Notes: generated from the letters alone by a model not told the origin. 64,000 nucleotides of DNA from Enchytraeus crypticus (GCA_905160935.1 CAJHZI010000743.1:1072001-1136000); one strand, 5' to 3'. Positions 35,661-48,026 are shown, counted from the stretch's first letter. A program made the numbers and translations.

Positions 35661-36275
35661 AGTTTAGCAACAGGCAATGGAAACACAGTCCCGTTAAGAT
35701 TAGCACGCAAACAAATTGTACTGCATCGGTTCGAAACTTGAGCAAAAACGCAGAGGTCTACTTTCTGTCCTATTAACAGGTAACGTGCGCAACAATGTTG
35801 GCCATCTTTGACGTTATATAGAGGATTAGGAGCCGAGGAGCGACAGACGCTCTTGAATACTTCACGCAATAGAGCCATGCCAAGCGGTACGAGACGATTT
35901 TTCTATTTAGCAATCTGAAATGAGTGCAACACTTGTGCAAACAATTGCCACAGTTAAGGGCTAGACAGAGTCTAGGTGCCTGTTTTGTGTGATGAAATAA
36001 TCGCGAATGATATAAAGACTGGAAAATCACCTAGGGGAAGAAGTTGTAATCAAGTAATTTCTTTCTTTTGTATTTATTATTTCTTACTTTCTTTCATATT
36101 TCTTATTTCTTACTACACTGTGTCACCCTTAGCACACAGAATTGTATTTTTACAGATGAATCAAAGTTCAAAATTTAAATCCCAATGGTACTACTGTACA
36201 ATCTAGGAAGGTAGTAATTTAATAAAAAGTAATATTCAGTGCATATATATTTCAAACTAATCATAAGAATAATAT
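35661..36275. other. Unique DNA, nothing recognised
   Basis: Overlapping open frames of 67-85 codons on both strands (35573-36206) show no consistent protein signature. TTTCTTA-rich low complexity lies at 36055-36115. Confidence 0.4.
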
Positions 36276-36385
36276 AATAATAATAATAATAATACAGGTT
36301 CAACGTCCGTTTCAACATCCAATGATGATGTCATGGTTGTCCCCGTAGCATCCATCACTACAGATCCATCAACATTACGAGTAGG
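36276..36385 (-). mobile_element. LINE-L 3' tail
   Basis: (ATA)n leader, ACAGGTTCAACGTCCGTTTC, CCAATGATGATGTCATGGTT, and CCCCGTAGCATCCATCACTA. It is antisense to the 27.1-27.3 kb copy. Confidence 0.75.
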
Positions 36386-36821
36386 CCTACTTAATTATAA
36401 GTCAGTAATAGTAAACATGGTGGCCACAGTCAGCCTGGTTGCAGTACTGGCACTTTACTAGACTAGAAAGTTTGCTGATGGACCTCAGGGTCCCGTGTTG
36501 ACGGAATTGAGTGCTACTTGAGTAAAATAACCTTTGTCCCAACACTGCCTAACATATTCATGGATTGATAAAAATTGATTTTTTTAAAATCGAACAACAA
36601 TAATTGGAGTAGTACTGTCGTGAATGGCAACATCCAACACTATAATAGATCGAAGAAATCATCATTGAAATTAAATCTGCAAGCAATTTGTAGTAATATA
36701 TAACGTATTGAATGGCACTTGAAATTCGGCGCGACATTGGAAAGAAAACTGATGTATTAAATTGTGAACAATTTGCACTACACTAAATTCTGCAACACAT
36801 AACACCCACAATTAAAAACTG

Positions 36822-37096
36822 TCTCTCTCTCTCTCTTCAGTGCACTGCCAAGTGGCAGGTTCAAGGTACATATTCATACTCAAAGTCTGTTTTCTCGCTC
36901 CATATGAGCACTCCCTAGATCAACAAGCTAATCCTTTCACAAAGTCTATGCCTTATCCATACCTTATGTAGCCTATAGCTTGGGAAAAATATGGCTTCTG
37001 AGGTGGTTTCCCGTTGCCTTCCTCAGTTAGGTGGATTAGTTACCATTTAATCCTGGGGTAAAATATTTCATGGTGAGGTGGGTCCCCTCTAAAAGC
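36822..37096 (-). mobile_element. Family D, near-complete 3' two-thirds
   Basis: Plus strand: (CT)n, TCAGTGCACTGCCAAGTGGC, AGGTTCAAGGTACATATTCA, CCCTAGATCAACAAGC, ATGCCTTATCCATACCTTAT, GTAGCCTATAGCTTGGGAAA, GGTTTCCCGTTGCCTTCCTC, CATTTAATCCTGGGG and TGGTGAGGTGGGTCCCCTCT. The terminal hairpin CTGCCA-AG-TGGCAG is a perfect inverted repeat here. Confidence 0.85.
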
Positions 37097-38080
37097 TGTA
37101 AAAATTGATAAATTATTTAATCGCAAAATGAATTGTACACTACTAATTCAAATGCTTTGTAAATTATCCACGAGATTTCTAAAAACTATTACCACTATTT
37201 ATTGGCTCGTCATATTTATTATTTTATTATCTACTATTATTATTTTATTACCTAATTGTATGTCATGTTTGACTTCATTAGTTATTTATATTAATTTGGT
37301 ACATTTATACAATGTAAATGTAGGGCTACATGTATATTGGTACTCGTTGTAAAGTTTTCTATCAATACTTTACATGTCATTAATACTGACAGATTGAAAA
37401 CTAATCTAGAAATATTACAATAGTAAAATTACACAATATTGGTAAATTCTTAGCAACGCACAACAAGAACGGCACAACTGGAGGTGAACCGCCGCCCTTC
37501 GGCTTTCTACGTAAGCGTGCTAACAAATTTACCACCGTAAAGGTACATAGTATATATAGAATAGTTGAACAGATATCACGTTTGTGTAGAGCTTGAAGTC
37601 GAGTACAGTTCGAGAAATTGTATTGTAATTCCGTGAAATCAAATCCCAAGAGTTTCTCTGCTCTGTGCCGCACTTGCTCCACACTACACAGCTCAACAAG
37701 GTACGCAATCTACTCTCCGCAGTTCATGACCCGGGTTCAAATCCCCAGATACCTCTCATAAAAATTCTATCAGCAGGCGCAATCAAGCAAACGATCTGGT
37801 CAATAAAAAGAAATTTTTGAATCGAATTACTGATAGAAATTGCGCACAATTTAAACACTGTTTATATTTTCCTGCAACGTATAATTAGCGGCATGTTCAG
37901 TAGCTTCATTCTAGTTCAAATCATGTAGCACAGCTGAGAAAAAAATATAGAAACAATGAAGATACCTATGTTAAGCAGATAACATTATTGAGACAACAAT
38001 GCTTAGTAAAATGATAATATTATCACAAATCACGTTGTCAACTGATATAAATCGATATTAGAGAAATTAAAAGGTAAATC
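37097..38080. other. Unique DNA; one tRNA-like box B
   Basis: CATGACCCGGGTTCAAATCCC near 37725 is a perfect box B consensus but lacks a convincing upstream box A or cloverleaf, so it is at best a SINE remnant. The 93-codon minus-strand frame at 37401-37682 begins at GTG and matches no family I know. Confidence 0.35.
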
Positions 38081-38203
38081 CAAGTTAAACGTCAGATTCT
38101 CGCCGGAAAACATGTCAGAGAAAGGGCAGAGTACTGGATGTGAACCCTACACCTACTGATCCCCTGTCAAACAACTTGCCAACAAACCACCCACCAACTC
38201 AGT
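38081..38203 (-). mobile_element. SINE-A (subtype 1)
   Basis: CAAGTTAAACGTCAGATTCT, ACATGTCAGAGAAAGGGCAG, TGTGAACCCTACACCTACTG, CCAACAAACCACCCACCAAC. It is an antisense copy with scattered changes in the box A region. Confidence 0.75.
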
Positions 38204-39195
38204 TCATTACATATGCGATTAAAGTCAACTTAAGGAATTTCTAATTTTAATTTATACTCAACTGAGTAACTTCTTAATTGGAAATAAAAGTCGAGTAGCC
38301 TAACTGAGCATTCAATGTATTCCCTAGAACAGCCTAGCGACTATACTCGTTGTCCCGTGATACGGGCCCGTTTTCGCAAAATGAAACTAAGTAAATTTAT
38401 TAATCAACGATAGCAATTGAAATTAGTGTATCCGAGTCAAGAGTATTATCATACCACTAGCAATGAACTGATTTAGATATTGTTGTTTGTCAAATGAGGA
38501 GAAAAAATTGATTTAAATTGCGATGAATCTTTAAATTACGCTGAATAAACAACATTAATTCAAAACTTTTTAGTAAACTAAATATGGACAAAAATAGAAT
38601 GGAATCAATGAAATAAATCAATAAATAGCGAATACTAAATCAATGCGCTAAATTAATCGATAACTTAATTAACTACTGTCCGATATAAATTATTACTAAT
38701 ATGTCAGTCGGTCTGCAGGCTGCAGTTTAACTTTACTACTTTGGCAGCCCTAACCGACATATTGTTTTTGCAAACATCAAACTTTCAAACGAGCTCATTC
38801 AAAATTTAGAGTACACCATTCTCTTGACGAATCAATAGAGATAGACCTACTTCTCAAATGTGCTGAAATATTTTTGTTACAGCGGCCACAGAGTGAATAA
38901 AGCCTTATTTTATTCACCCCGAGAGCTTAGCCCCGTGTGAGTCATCTACGAGCTAAAAATAGACAACTGCACCGTACAGCGCCATCTTTCATTAAATTGT
39001 ATTGCGGATTAAAATCAGTCGATGAGTTTACACAGCAAACAAAGCTGAGCGGCAACTTATCGGTTTTAATATAGAAAACGTTGTGACTATAGCGAGCAAC
39101 TGTTGTACTACAAGCAACACTGTAGATCGCCTCAGATCGATTCTACTTCACATGATCGGGCGTACTCTGTGCTGCAATGAAAACAAGTTGCCCAA
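38204..39195. other. Unique DNA, nothing recognised
   Basis: No exon or repeat terminus is seen. Positions 38870-39170 are somewhat GC-richer without a frame. Confidence 0.4.
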
Positions 39196-39284
39196 AGTAC
39201 ATTTACTGTAGCTTATAAGTATATACATAGTGCACTTATATAAGTACACTTATTGTAGACTTACAAAGTCTACAATAAGTGTAC
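39196..39284. repeat. TATAAGTACACTT repeat, left part, with perfect 18-bp hairpin
   Basis: Loose ACTTATATAAGTACACTTAT units. At the right edge, 39244-39261 and 39267-39284 are perfect complements around TACAA. The hairpin spans the junction with the RTE-like LINE. Confidence 0.85.
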
Positions 39285-40160
39285 GAGATGTTGGAAAACG
39301 CGAGAGAGGCACTGGAAAGTAATGGATTGAGGGTGAATAAGGAAAAAACGGAGGATTTACAGAGTAGATGGAAGGGTGAGATGATAAACGGAGATAGAGT
39401 AATAAGTCAGGGTGTGAAGCTAACAGATTTTAAGAAGGTAACAGATTTTAAGTAATTGGGATCTGTAATAGAGGATAATGGGGAGTTGTAAAAGGAGGTT
39501 ACTAGCAGGATTCAGGCTGGATGGGCGAAGTGGAGGGCAGCTAGTGGAGTGTTGTGTGATTGGAAAATACCACTAAGACTGACAGGCAAATTTTATAGTT
39601 CTATGGTAAGACCGGTAATGATGTATTGTTCGGAATGTTGGGCATTAAAAAGGGAACATTTGCAGAGTTTGCATGTGGCAGAAATGAGAATGTTGCGTCT
39701 AATGTGTGGAAGAACTAGGAAGGACAGAATGGAAAATGAATATGTGAGGATGAATTTGAATGTTGAGGGGATCGGGGATAGGTTGGCTCAATCGAGATTG
39801 AGATGGTATGGGCATATAGTGAGAAAGACCGATGAGGATGTAGTAAATAAGGAAGAGCTGTGTGTTAATCTAGAAAGAGGTAGACCACAGTTGACTTGGG
39901 ATGCGGTAATTAAGAAAGACATGAAAAATAGGGGATTGACTGATGATATAGTGTGGGAGAGAGAGAGTTTAAGTTTATTTCAGAATCACACGCCACTACA
40001 ATATTACATGCAAATTATAAAAAGTCCAAAGAAATATACAGCATGAATTCATATCAGAATAAATATTTCAGGGAGGACAGGGAGGATTGGAGAAAGTCTA
40101 TTCGTATCCCGACCCTGGTTAAACTGGGATTTAAGGGAAGATGATGATGATGATGATGAT
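39270..40160 (+). mobile_element. RTE-like LINE, 5'-truncated copy
   Basis: Encodes the C-terminal part of a reverse transcriptase. Fragments in order: EALESNGLRVNKEKTEDL; LGSVIEDNGEL; RIQAGWAKWRAASGVLCDWK; GKFYSSMVRPVMMYCSECWA; LHVAEMRMLRLMCGRTRKDR; RLRWYGHIVRK. The catalytic YADD region is not included. Stops interrupt the frame near 39454 and 39490, so the copy is dead. The open part is 39549-40046. The 3' end is CGTATCCCGACCCTGG, TTAAACTGGGATTTAAGGG and (GAT)n to 40160. TGTAGACTTACAAAGT (39254-39269) and TGTAGACTTATAAAGT (40161-40176) are a probable 16-bp target-site duplication with one mismatch. Confidence 0.9.
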
Positions 40161-40578
40161 TGTAGACTTATAAAGTACACTTACAAGTATACTTGTATAA
40201 GTACACTTGCGGTATACGCATAACAGTATATCTATATAATTTCACTTGTCTAAGTACACTTATAGTGGGCTTATATAAGTACAGTTTTACAAGTACACTC
40301 GTATAAGTACACTTATGGTACACACGTATAAGTACACTTATACAAATACACTTGTATACGAACACTCAGTTTGTAACATATAAATACACTTACATAAATA
40401 CATTTGTATAAGTATACCTATATTGCACTTATATAAGTACAGTTATACAAGTACACTTATATACGTATACTTATTGTGGACATATATAAGCACACTGATA
40501 CATGTATAATTACATTTATATAAGTACTCATATACACAGTACACGTGTACTGTAAGTACACTTGTATTAGTACACCTA
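40161..40578. repeat. TATAAGTACACTT degenerate satellite, right part
   Basis: Many imperfect units of ACTTATATAAGTACACTT / GTATAAGTACACTTA, about 13-24 bp and self-complementary in parts. The RTE-like LINE splits this array from its left piece. Confidence 0.85.
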
Positions 40579-40639
40579 GAGGCGTAGTTCTCTAAAACGC
40601 AGTCATCAACTCTACGCCTTCAAGATATATTGGGCATAT

Positions 40640-41010
40640 TTTATAGAAACCTTGCAATCCTTTTGGCTGTAAGTGGTCCAAGCGCTTCCTCCAGCGTGCT
40701 GCACCACAGATCTGGAATTCACTTCCATCCAATAAACGTTCCCCTCATCGGCCCTATTTTCGTATAGCAGTTTCATAGGCTGCTAAAGGTCTTTCTCTTT
40801 GATCTCTCCTATTCACACACTGTTCATGACTGAGACAAACAAGTAAACCTCCATTGCCATAATACTTTTTCTTGGACTGGTTTTACGCATTTTGATTTCC
40901 AGTCCACCATTTGTCGAATCACTCATTCTGCTCTTCGGCTTTCACAGTAGTCGATGTTGTTATTGATGATGGCAGCAATAGCGCACGGGGAACGTCCTGA
41001 AGTTTTATAT
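40640..41010 (+). mobile_element. Non-LTR LINE 3' fragment (CR1/L2/Jockey-like)
   Basis: The frame reads WSKRFLQRAAPQIWNSLPSN, then KRSPHRPYFRIAVS and stop. 'R.AAP.IWNSLP' is the common ending of CR1/L2/Jockey-type LINE ORFs. About 230 bp of 3' UTR-like sequence follows. Whether it is the same family as LINE-L is not clear. Confidence 0.6.
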
Positions 41011-41029
41011 AACAATCCTGAGGTGAATT

Positions 41030-41212
41030 GATCTCTCGCGGGTTCGAATCCCAGCCGCGCTTATCTGAGAGTAAATTCTCGGACATTCACTGGACTGGTT
41101 ATACAGAAAATGGACTAAATTGCCTACCGGTTTAAACATGTGGTACTAAAAGTGTTAGATATCAACATAGTTGATCATTTCACTATAGTGCGAGTTTACT
41201 TTTTTAGCATTG
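41030..41212 (+). mobile_element. SINE-E (tRNA-derived)
   Basis: CTCTCGCGGGTTCGAATCCC is a perfect box B. The body TCTGAGAGTAAATTCTCGGA, CATTCACTGGACTGGTTATA and AACATAGTTGATCATTTCAC is matched in reverse at 44.8-45.0 kb. The box A half is not clear here. Confidence 0.75.
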
Positions 41213-41220
41213 TAAACTAC

Positions 41221-41240
41221 TGTTGTTGTTGTTGTTGTTG
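41221..41240. repeat. (TGT)n microsatellite
   Basis: Six TGT triplets just after SINE-E, possibly part of its tail region. Confidence 0.85.
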
Positions 41241-42698
41241 ACTCTGTTACTACTCCAACAATTAGACTGCTAGCTTAACAGTAGATCAGCAATCTATGAA
41301 AATGGTAAGAGTTAAATTTTGGACATCGTGTTTCGTCAAGTATTTTGACGGAACAGCCTGTCCAGATAGTTCAATAAAGAGTCCATCTCTCTTTCTATCT
41401 TTGATTTGTTTATCTAGGCACAAAGTTTACAAGTATAAAAATATATCTATAGCAGTAATTAGATAAACAAGCAATATGAAAGTAACTACACAAAAGAGCC
41501 AGAGCCCTGTTCGTTAATACGATAAATAATAGCTAGTAAAAGTCTGATCCAGTCTGAATTCTATATTTTCTAAATAACACTTATTTATCTATCTTTCTAA
41601 CTTTCTAAGTAATTAAGTTATTATTCATTTATTAAGTAATTAAAAGTAAATAAGCAAAGCAATAAATTTTCTAAGTAAAAACACTACTAAGTATGGTAAT
41701 ACCGTTGGTCACCATACCATTGACTATATATAGCTATTTTCAAATTAAGAACTACTCTAATGGACAAACACTATTAACAGAATTCCAATACAAGAAGAGA
41801 AAGAATCCTCTCCCAAAGGGTGCGCAGCTTTCAAGGAATTGTTTTTCGCCAACGAGGCATTACACTAGATAAATAGTTGATATGTTCTTTGTTTGGTTTA
41901 AAATGAATTTACTTTCTAATTACTTCTGACCGCGAGTTTTCCACCCAACCAGATTCATTGCCTAGACTTTGAATGTGAGAGTGTTCTGCCTATTACAGTT
42001 TAGAATTAAATTAATTAGAAATTAAACAAATAAATTTTAAACGAGAGATTTCAGAATATATTCTTTGACTATGATATGTGCATGTTTGCCTGTGCATATG
42101 TGCTAGTGCGTGTGTTTGGAAGTTGTTGTTCATATGAACTTAAGTACACTTCAAAATATTCTCACGGTGAACCCCTTTAGTTTCAATTTTCGTTTTCTCA
42201 TGAAAAGGAGCGATGACAGTCTGAAACTTTTATTTAATTTTTTTATAAGTACAGAGTAAACAATTATTAGAGTGATATATTATTTAAATTATGTGGCTTT
42301 ACGGAAGACACAATCTTTTTCAGAATTAACAATTAGTGTCGAGATTTAAAGAAATGAATAATACGCAAACCACTCCAAGACTAGTTTTATTCCTAACGCT
42401 TGCTTTATAGTAGCAAAAGATGACACGAGTAAACATGCAACACATAGCATTGAAATATGACTAAGTCAACAGTATCTCTGCAAAGATACGAACAGCTTCG
42501 GCGAGGTAATGGTGTAGACAAAGCCGATTATCTTGAATGTAGCTTCCACCAGCGATTAATATTACAACCACCAGGTGATATCGCTATGTCGGTTCTTCAT
42601 TTTCTATCACCACTCCATTATCTATCTATCATCCAGGTAATTATAATCTGCCAACCAATCCATTATTGTCTATTCGCCAGTCGATTATTATCCATACA
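41241..42698. other. Unique AT-rich DNA
   Basis: No gene, RNA or transposon terminus is recognised. Confidence 0.4.
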
Positions 42699-42967
42699 CC
42701 AGTCCACTTAGATCTGTCCATCTGTCCACTTAGATCTGTCCACCAGTCCACTTAGATCTGTCCACCAGTTCACTTAGATCTGTCCACCAGTCCACTTAGA
42801 TCTGCCCACCTGTCCACTTAGATCTGTCCACCTGTCCACTTAGATCTGTCCACCAGTCCACTTAGATCTCTCCACCAATCCACTTAGATCTGTCCACCAG
42901 TCCACTTCGATCTGTTCACCTGTCCACTTAGATCTGTTCACCAGTTCACTTAGATCTGTTCACCAGT
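42699..42967. repeat. 22-bp minisatellite, about 12 units
   Basis: Unit CCAGTCCACTTAGATCTGTC plus CA, with CAG/CTG and TCC/TTC variants between units. The end of the plus-strand frame at 42457-42711 runs into it and is not a gene. Confidence 0.95.
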
Positions 42968-43019
42968 GTACACATGTGTTTATCACCTTCAATAACACAT
43001 GTTTAAACTGTTAGACAAT

Positions 43020-43268
43020 TATAGCCTTATATCTATTAAGAAATACGAAGAAGAGTTAGATAGGATACATTCTAAGAGGGAAAGTCTACTGAAAGAGATC
43101 ATAGAATGGAAGGAAATAAAGACAGAGGCAGGCCGAGATTAGGAATGTTAATTGTTTAAAAAATCCACTAATATGTGGATATGAAGAGGATTGCGGAAAA
43201 CAGAAAGAAGAGGGGAGACGTTATATACCATGGATCTGCCAGTAGGCAATGCACTAAGAGAGAGATTC
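43020..43268 (+). mobile_element. LINE-C 3' end
   Basis: TATTAAGAAATACGAAGAAG, GATACATTCTAAGAGGGAAA, GCAGGCCGAGATTAGGAATG, ATATGTGGATATGAAGAGGA, GACGTTATATACCATGGATC, TGCCAGTAGGCAATGCACTA and (GA)n. It is colinear with the 9.6 and 53.6 kb copies, with frame-shifting indels. Confidence 0.8.
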
Positions 43269-44800
43269 ATTATGGTGTTGCACTACATCTTCCTCTGAAT
43301 CCCAGTTTTGCTGTAGTCGTGACAGTATTAAAAATTAACACTTTTACATATTATAGTGTCAGCTCTATTTTTGATTAGAAATAGCATAGGCCTCCTAATT
43401 GAATATAAAAATGATTTGATTCAAATTGCAAATACATTAGCAACTATTCTATCTTATCGCACATTCACAAAAATAATTTAGAATCGGAACGTGTCAGCGT
43501 TATTCCTGACGGTTTTGGTATTTTTAGAATTTTTACGTGCTTTTTATATCATCTATGACAACTTGATAGGTTGAGACTTTTTGCGAAAAGTAAACGAAGT
43601 CCTACTTCTTTGTTCTTTGATAAATAGAAAAACCCCACCTACTTAATATAAAAAACCCCACTTCCGATAAATAAACAACTCCCAATCGAGTGCTAAGTAA
43701 ACAAACCCACAAGCGTGATAAACAAGATCCAATATCGAAGTTTTGTTTTCCATGATAATCAAATTAACTGCTCTGTTTCCTCAATATAAAGCATTGAACG
43801 AAGCCCGCAGCTCAAAGATTTACTAGTCTGATCAGGTGGCAATGCAAACGACAAATAATGACCCAAATGTGCTACAATATATTACCCTGACCACGTAGTA
43901 ACCAACTGTTCCCACTAATACTTGAGCGGGTAGAATGTGTAACTCACAGTGGTTAAGTTTCGAGTAATCGACTGAAAACATCTTACCTAACTTATGAATG
44001 ATAGAGAATTATGAATAAACTTAAAGGTTAAACATTAAATGTTAAATTATTTGAGATGGATAAAAAATGTCTCAATGCTCATTCAGAGAGATCGAGGTTC
44101 CTTTAATTAAATAGTAAGTCGATATTGATTCAATCTCCTCTCCTCCCCCCGTTAAGTATATTTAACGTCAGTCTCATCGCTAGAAACAGCACTAGGAGAG
44201 ACTGTGAGGCTCTAGAGGCTGATTTGAGCAGCTAGTGTATAGTTGACTAAATATCTGTACAAGTTATGTTCTATCAAAGTAAAATTAGGCTAATACAGAA
44301 AATGACCGTGAATCATAACCAATATCACATTGAAATTGCATGAAGTTATGCATAGTAAAGTAACCAATAAAGATTGTAATTCAGAGTCCTGCCAAGTCTG
44401 AGAATTGAAATCGTAATCATGATGTTACTGATAATAAATGTACAGCAGCAGAGGTTCCGTTGAGGTCAAACGTGTTCTGCATTGAGCCCAAGTTTTTAGC
44501 CGCATTTCGCAATTAAGACTACTGAGTCCCCATCTGAAAAAAAAAAAAAAATGACAGTTAATATTTATTCCAGAAAATTTCACTAGATAAAAGTAGGCAA
44601 AATTTAAATTTGAATGTCTATAAGAGTGAAATAACCGTTAACGTTCGTTTCAACTGTCGAAATGTCGTCAGTCTCAAGTTAAGGCTAGAAATCTTTGCTT
44701 CTAATGATCCGCTCGGGGCATTTGTATCCCAAAGTTAGCATATTAAAAAGTCACCATAATACAGGTCCTAATTAAAATCTACTACTTTTCTTTACACGTA
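43269..44800. other. Unique DNA, nothing recognised
   Basis: An A14 run lies at 44538-44551, and CCCCACCT/CCCCACTT motifs near 43634-43670. No exon or repeat terminus is recognised. Confidence 0.4.
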
Positions 44801-44804
44801 AACA

Positions 44805-45075
44805 TGCATTATAGTGAAATGATCAACTATGTTGATATCTATCATTTTCATATCGTATGTTTAAACCGTTAGCCAATTAACCGTTAGTCAATTTGCCATG
44901 TAGCCAGTCCTGTGAATGTCCAAGATTTTACTCTAAGCAAATTCTAAGTTTTTTATTTTATTTTTACTTTTTTGTGCGCGGCTAGAAATCGAACCTACGC
45001 GAGTTCAATACACCTTAGGATCAGTCTGTTTAAACTTCATGACATTACCTGACGCCTTTAACCACTACGCTAGGA
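44805..45075 (-). mobile_element. SINE-E (tRNA-derived), inverted copy
   Basis: GTGAAATGATCAACTATGTT, TTTAAACCGTTAGCC, CCAGTCCTGTGAATGTCC and CGGCTAGAAATCGAACCTAC are the reverse complement of the 41.0-41.2 kb element. CACTACGCTAGGAG near 45063 supplies a box-A-like complement, so this copy is the more complete head. Confidence 0.7.
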
Positions 45076-46330
45076 GACAATCCTAGGATTAAAATAACAC
45101 TTTTAACACAAGTTTCACTAGTAGCAGCAGACACTAACAACGATCCAGACATCTGGCGAATTAACGAATAGATAACCTGTTTATAGTTTGTCCCCACAGA
45201 AAAGGAAATTTAATATTTTTGACTCGAGACTTCACCAGTAGAGTCCTATTTAACAATTCTGGATCATTCTTAGGAGCTTGAAAAGGTAACATCATTATCC
45301 TAACTTGAAAACCTTGAGACGAACATAGAAAATGAGTAATTCTCAGTCATAAGTCTCAGCAGGAGGAATGATTATTCCTCTATGCATTTTCGTTGGCCCG
45401 TTAAATTTCTTACTTAGAGGTTGTGTAATACAGACGTAAACTCGTGCGTAATACGGGCAAAGCCATGAAAATTTGTAATTATAGTGCACAAATATTTAAG
45501 CAATTAACTTGGTGCTGGCTCAACTATTCGAGTAGAAAAATAAAAATCATAAAATTAAAGATTAAATAACAGTTTATGTCGTCTAAATCAATCCCATTAG
45601 CAGTGTATTGGCATAGAATAAAATCTAGTTTGACGTCAGTTTAAAAACGTAATCCAACGGCAATAGATTAATAGCTCTGTAGTATTCAATCGACTTCACC
45701 CGTGTTAAAAACAGAGATCTATACGACCTTCTGTGCTTTTTGTGCCTGTTAAGTTCTCATAAATAAACCAACTGAAGGCTCTTAAATAAACCAAACTTAT
45801 AAAATCAACTCTATTAAGCATAAGCAGAATCGGGCTTCTAAATATTTACTAGCAATAAATGGTCGCCAATTACACAGGATAACCGGAGAGAATTTTATTA
45901 AATTTTCTGATTCCAATGAAAATTAACCAACCATAGTAATCTAGCAACAGAAGCTCAATAAATAAAAAACTTTTCAATTTAACCGCAAATCAAGTATAGT
46001 ATAGGAGGAGTTTAATCTAAAAATTCAATAAAGTGCCATCAATCAATCAATGGGAATTGGCAATCCTGCCCGTGAAGGTCTCCAATCAGGGGAGGGTGGA
46101 GAGGGCATTGAAGAAGGAGACCCTGGTCCACAGTAATTGAGGCATTGAAGAGAATTCAAAGTAGTTTTAACGTACAACCCGTCCACGAGTTCATTATGCC
46201 ATCAAACATTAATCAAAGTGTCCTTGTATTTCTCTCCTGGATACTATATTGAGTGGAGCGATCACTGAGAGTTGAAGATACGGCCAGGGAATAATAATGT
46301 GCTTTATTTCAATGATCAACGAAATTACGA
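45076..46330. other. Unique DNA, nothing recognised
   Basis: 46040-46150 is GC-richer (GGGGAGGGTGGAGAGGGC) and is preceded by CATCAATCAATCAATGG, a possible tail of another unrecognised element. No gene. Confidence 0.35.
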
Positions 46331-46334
46331 TTTT

Positions 46335-46580
46335 ACAGTGTTCAACCAATGGTAGACCCAAGGTACATTTTTGTACTCAAAAATAGCTAAACTTGCTTTC
46401 ATGCTCTTTAATAGCACACCATCGATCAATCAGTTGTGCCCATCACGAAGGTCATTACGTTGCCAATACTATAATGAATGCTTTGCTTTAGTTTGAGAGA
46501 AATATGGTTTCAGAGTGATTTCTCAATGCCTTCCTCAATTATTGCTTACTAGCCTCCCACGAAAAGGGTAGGATCAAATA
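46335..46580 (-). mobile_element. Family D copy, old
   Basis: CAGTGTTCAACCAATGGTAG, CCCAAGGTACATTTTTGTAC, TGCTCTTTAATAGCACACC, TTAGTTTGAGAGAAATATGG, TTTCTCAATGCCTTCCTCAA. The order of family D is conserved in antisense with roughly one change in four. Confidence 0.6.
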
Positions 46581-46599
46581 TCCTTGGCACAATATGGGC

Positions 46600-47663
46600 A
46601 ATATATATATAATATATTTATTATATATATAAAAATTCGATTTCGGATTTTTAAATAAAAAAATACTATGAAAATCACTTCATATTCTCCTATTGTTTAG
46701 TTTATGACAATTGTTCTTTGCAGGGCTGTCAAAGTTTGCCAATGATTTGATATTTGGATCATATGACTGCTGATCATATGCAGTATAATGTATAATCTAA
46801 TCAGCAATGCGATTTGTTTGCTTAATAATTAATTGGACTAAATTCTTTGTCGTTTACATTTCCAACATCTCAAATGAATTGACTGCTATGAATGTAATTT
46901 AATCTCATTGCGAGCATAGGTTGAAAGTTCGGTTTTACTATGAAAAGTTTTAATAATAGCGACAATCTTCCACGTAATTTTCATAAAGAGATATAGGAAG
47001 CGTCATTGATACTCTAAAGCAACAACTAGCCTAATTATTTTTCTGACGACAGAAGAGTCACGAAATGGCATTTGCTTCTGTCGGGGTTGATGGAGAAAAC
47101 AATTGATGCTTTTACATTTAAAAAGCTCATTTCTTTAATCATTTACAGTTTACGCCTGTTATTAAGAATTAGTCTCTCACGATATATTTCAAAACTGATC
47201 ATACATTATTCTCGCTGAAATTTGCCTATAACTATAATTGTTTCGTTCACAGGGATTGGGCGACTGTTTGCCGAGTATTGCATGAATAGTCAGCAGACGT
47301 TACCTATCTTTTCATATACCTGTTAATTTCGAAATATTATCTAAGTAACCTGTTAAACTTTTTATCATCTACACTGAATCATTTTCTTCCACAATTTTTA
47401 CAATATACGTCTTCAAGCTAGACTAAAGATGATAACTTTTTCTTTTTAATATCGTCTAAAGCATTCACGAAAGCCATCAAAGCTATTTTAGAAACGATTT
47501 CTAATGCAAAAGAGACGTTGATTTGTAATAAGAGCTCAACAATTGTCTCAGTATAGACCTTTTACAATATGTAGCGGTAACTCTGTTCACATAATAAACA
47601 AAGCCTAATGGGGGAGCGGGAAGGGGAGTGTGCTTATATTTCCGGCTGGCAATATTCTATATA
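46600..47663. other. Unique AT-rich DNA
   Basis: Starts with a short TATATATAAT palindromic tract (46603-46632). No gene or transposon terminus is recognised. Confidence 0.4.
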
Positions 47664-47799
47664 TAGCGAAAGAAAAAATATAAAGTGCGATTTTTCAAAG
47701 TAAACACCTTTTATGTAAGGTCTATACCACTAACTCCGAAATTAAGCAGAGTAATGATGATTAATTGGCTCGATTACATAGTCATCAGAGCAGAGGTTA
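47664..47799. repeat. 136-bp direct repeat, left copy, with 5S-rRNA-like segment
   Basis: Identical at 135 of 136 positions to 48027-48162 (single difference near 47698). Inside it, TCTATACCAC followed after a gap by CTCCGAAATTAAGCAGAGTA resembles the CCATACCAC and CTCGGAAGCTAAGCAGGGT parts of 5S rRNA. GATTAATTGG then sits near where GGTTAGTACTTGG would follow. If real, about 20-25 nt of the 5S middle are missing. Confidence 0.75.
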
Positions 47800-48026
47800 A
47801 TATATTAATTATGTTCTTCGTCATTTATTAACAGAATGATGTTTTAAAAATTACAAAAAATTATATTTCCATTACTTATCAAATGACGATAAACATAAGT
47901 CTTAATTTGCATTTAATATATGTCTATATTGATTACCTAGAGAGGCTATATAACATTTTTACGATAAATTACGTTGCAGTTGCCTGCCAAAAAACAATAA
48001 GCTTATGATTGTATAGTGGCGCCTCC

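Noticed and set aside
37401..37682. Minus-strand frame with 'EQVRHRAEKLLGFDF'
   Set aside because: It briefly resembled the ANF-receptor helix region, but the following sequence does not match, it starts at GTG and no flanking splice sites are convincing.
37720..37760. tRNA gene at the GGGTTCAAATCCC box B
   Set aside because: No upstream acceptor stem, D-arm or anticodon arm can be folded. It is at most a SINE remnant.
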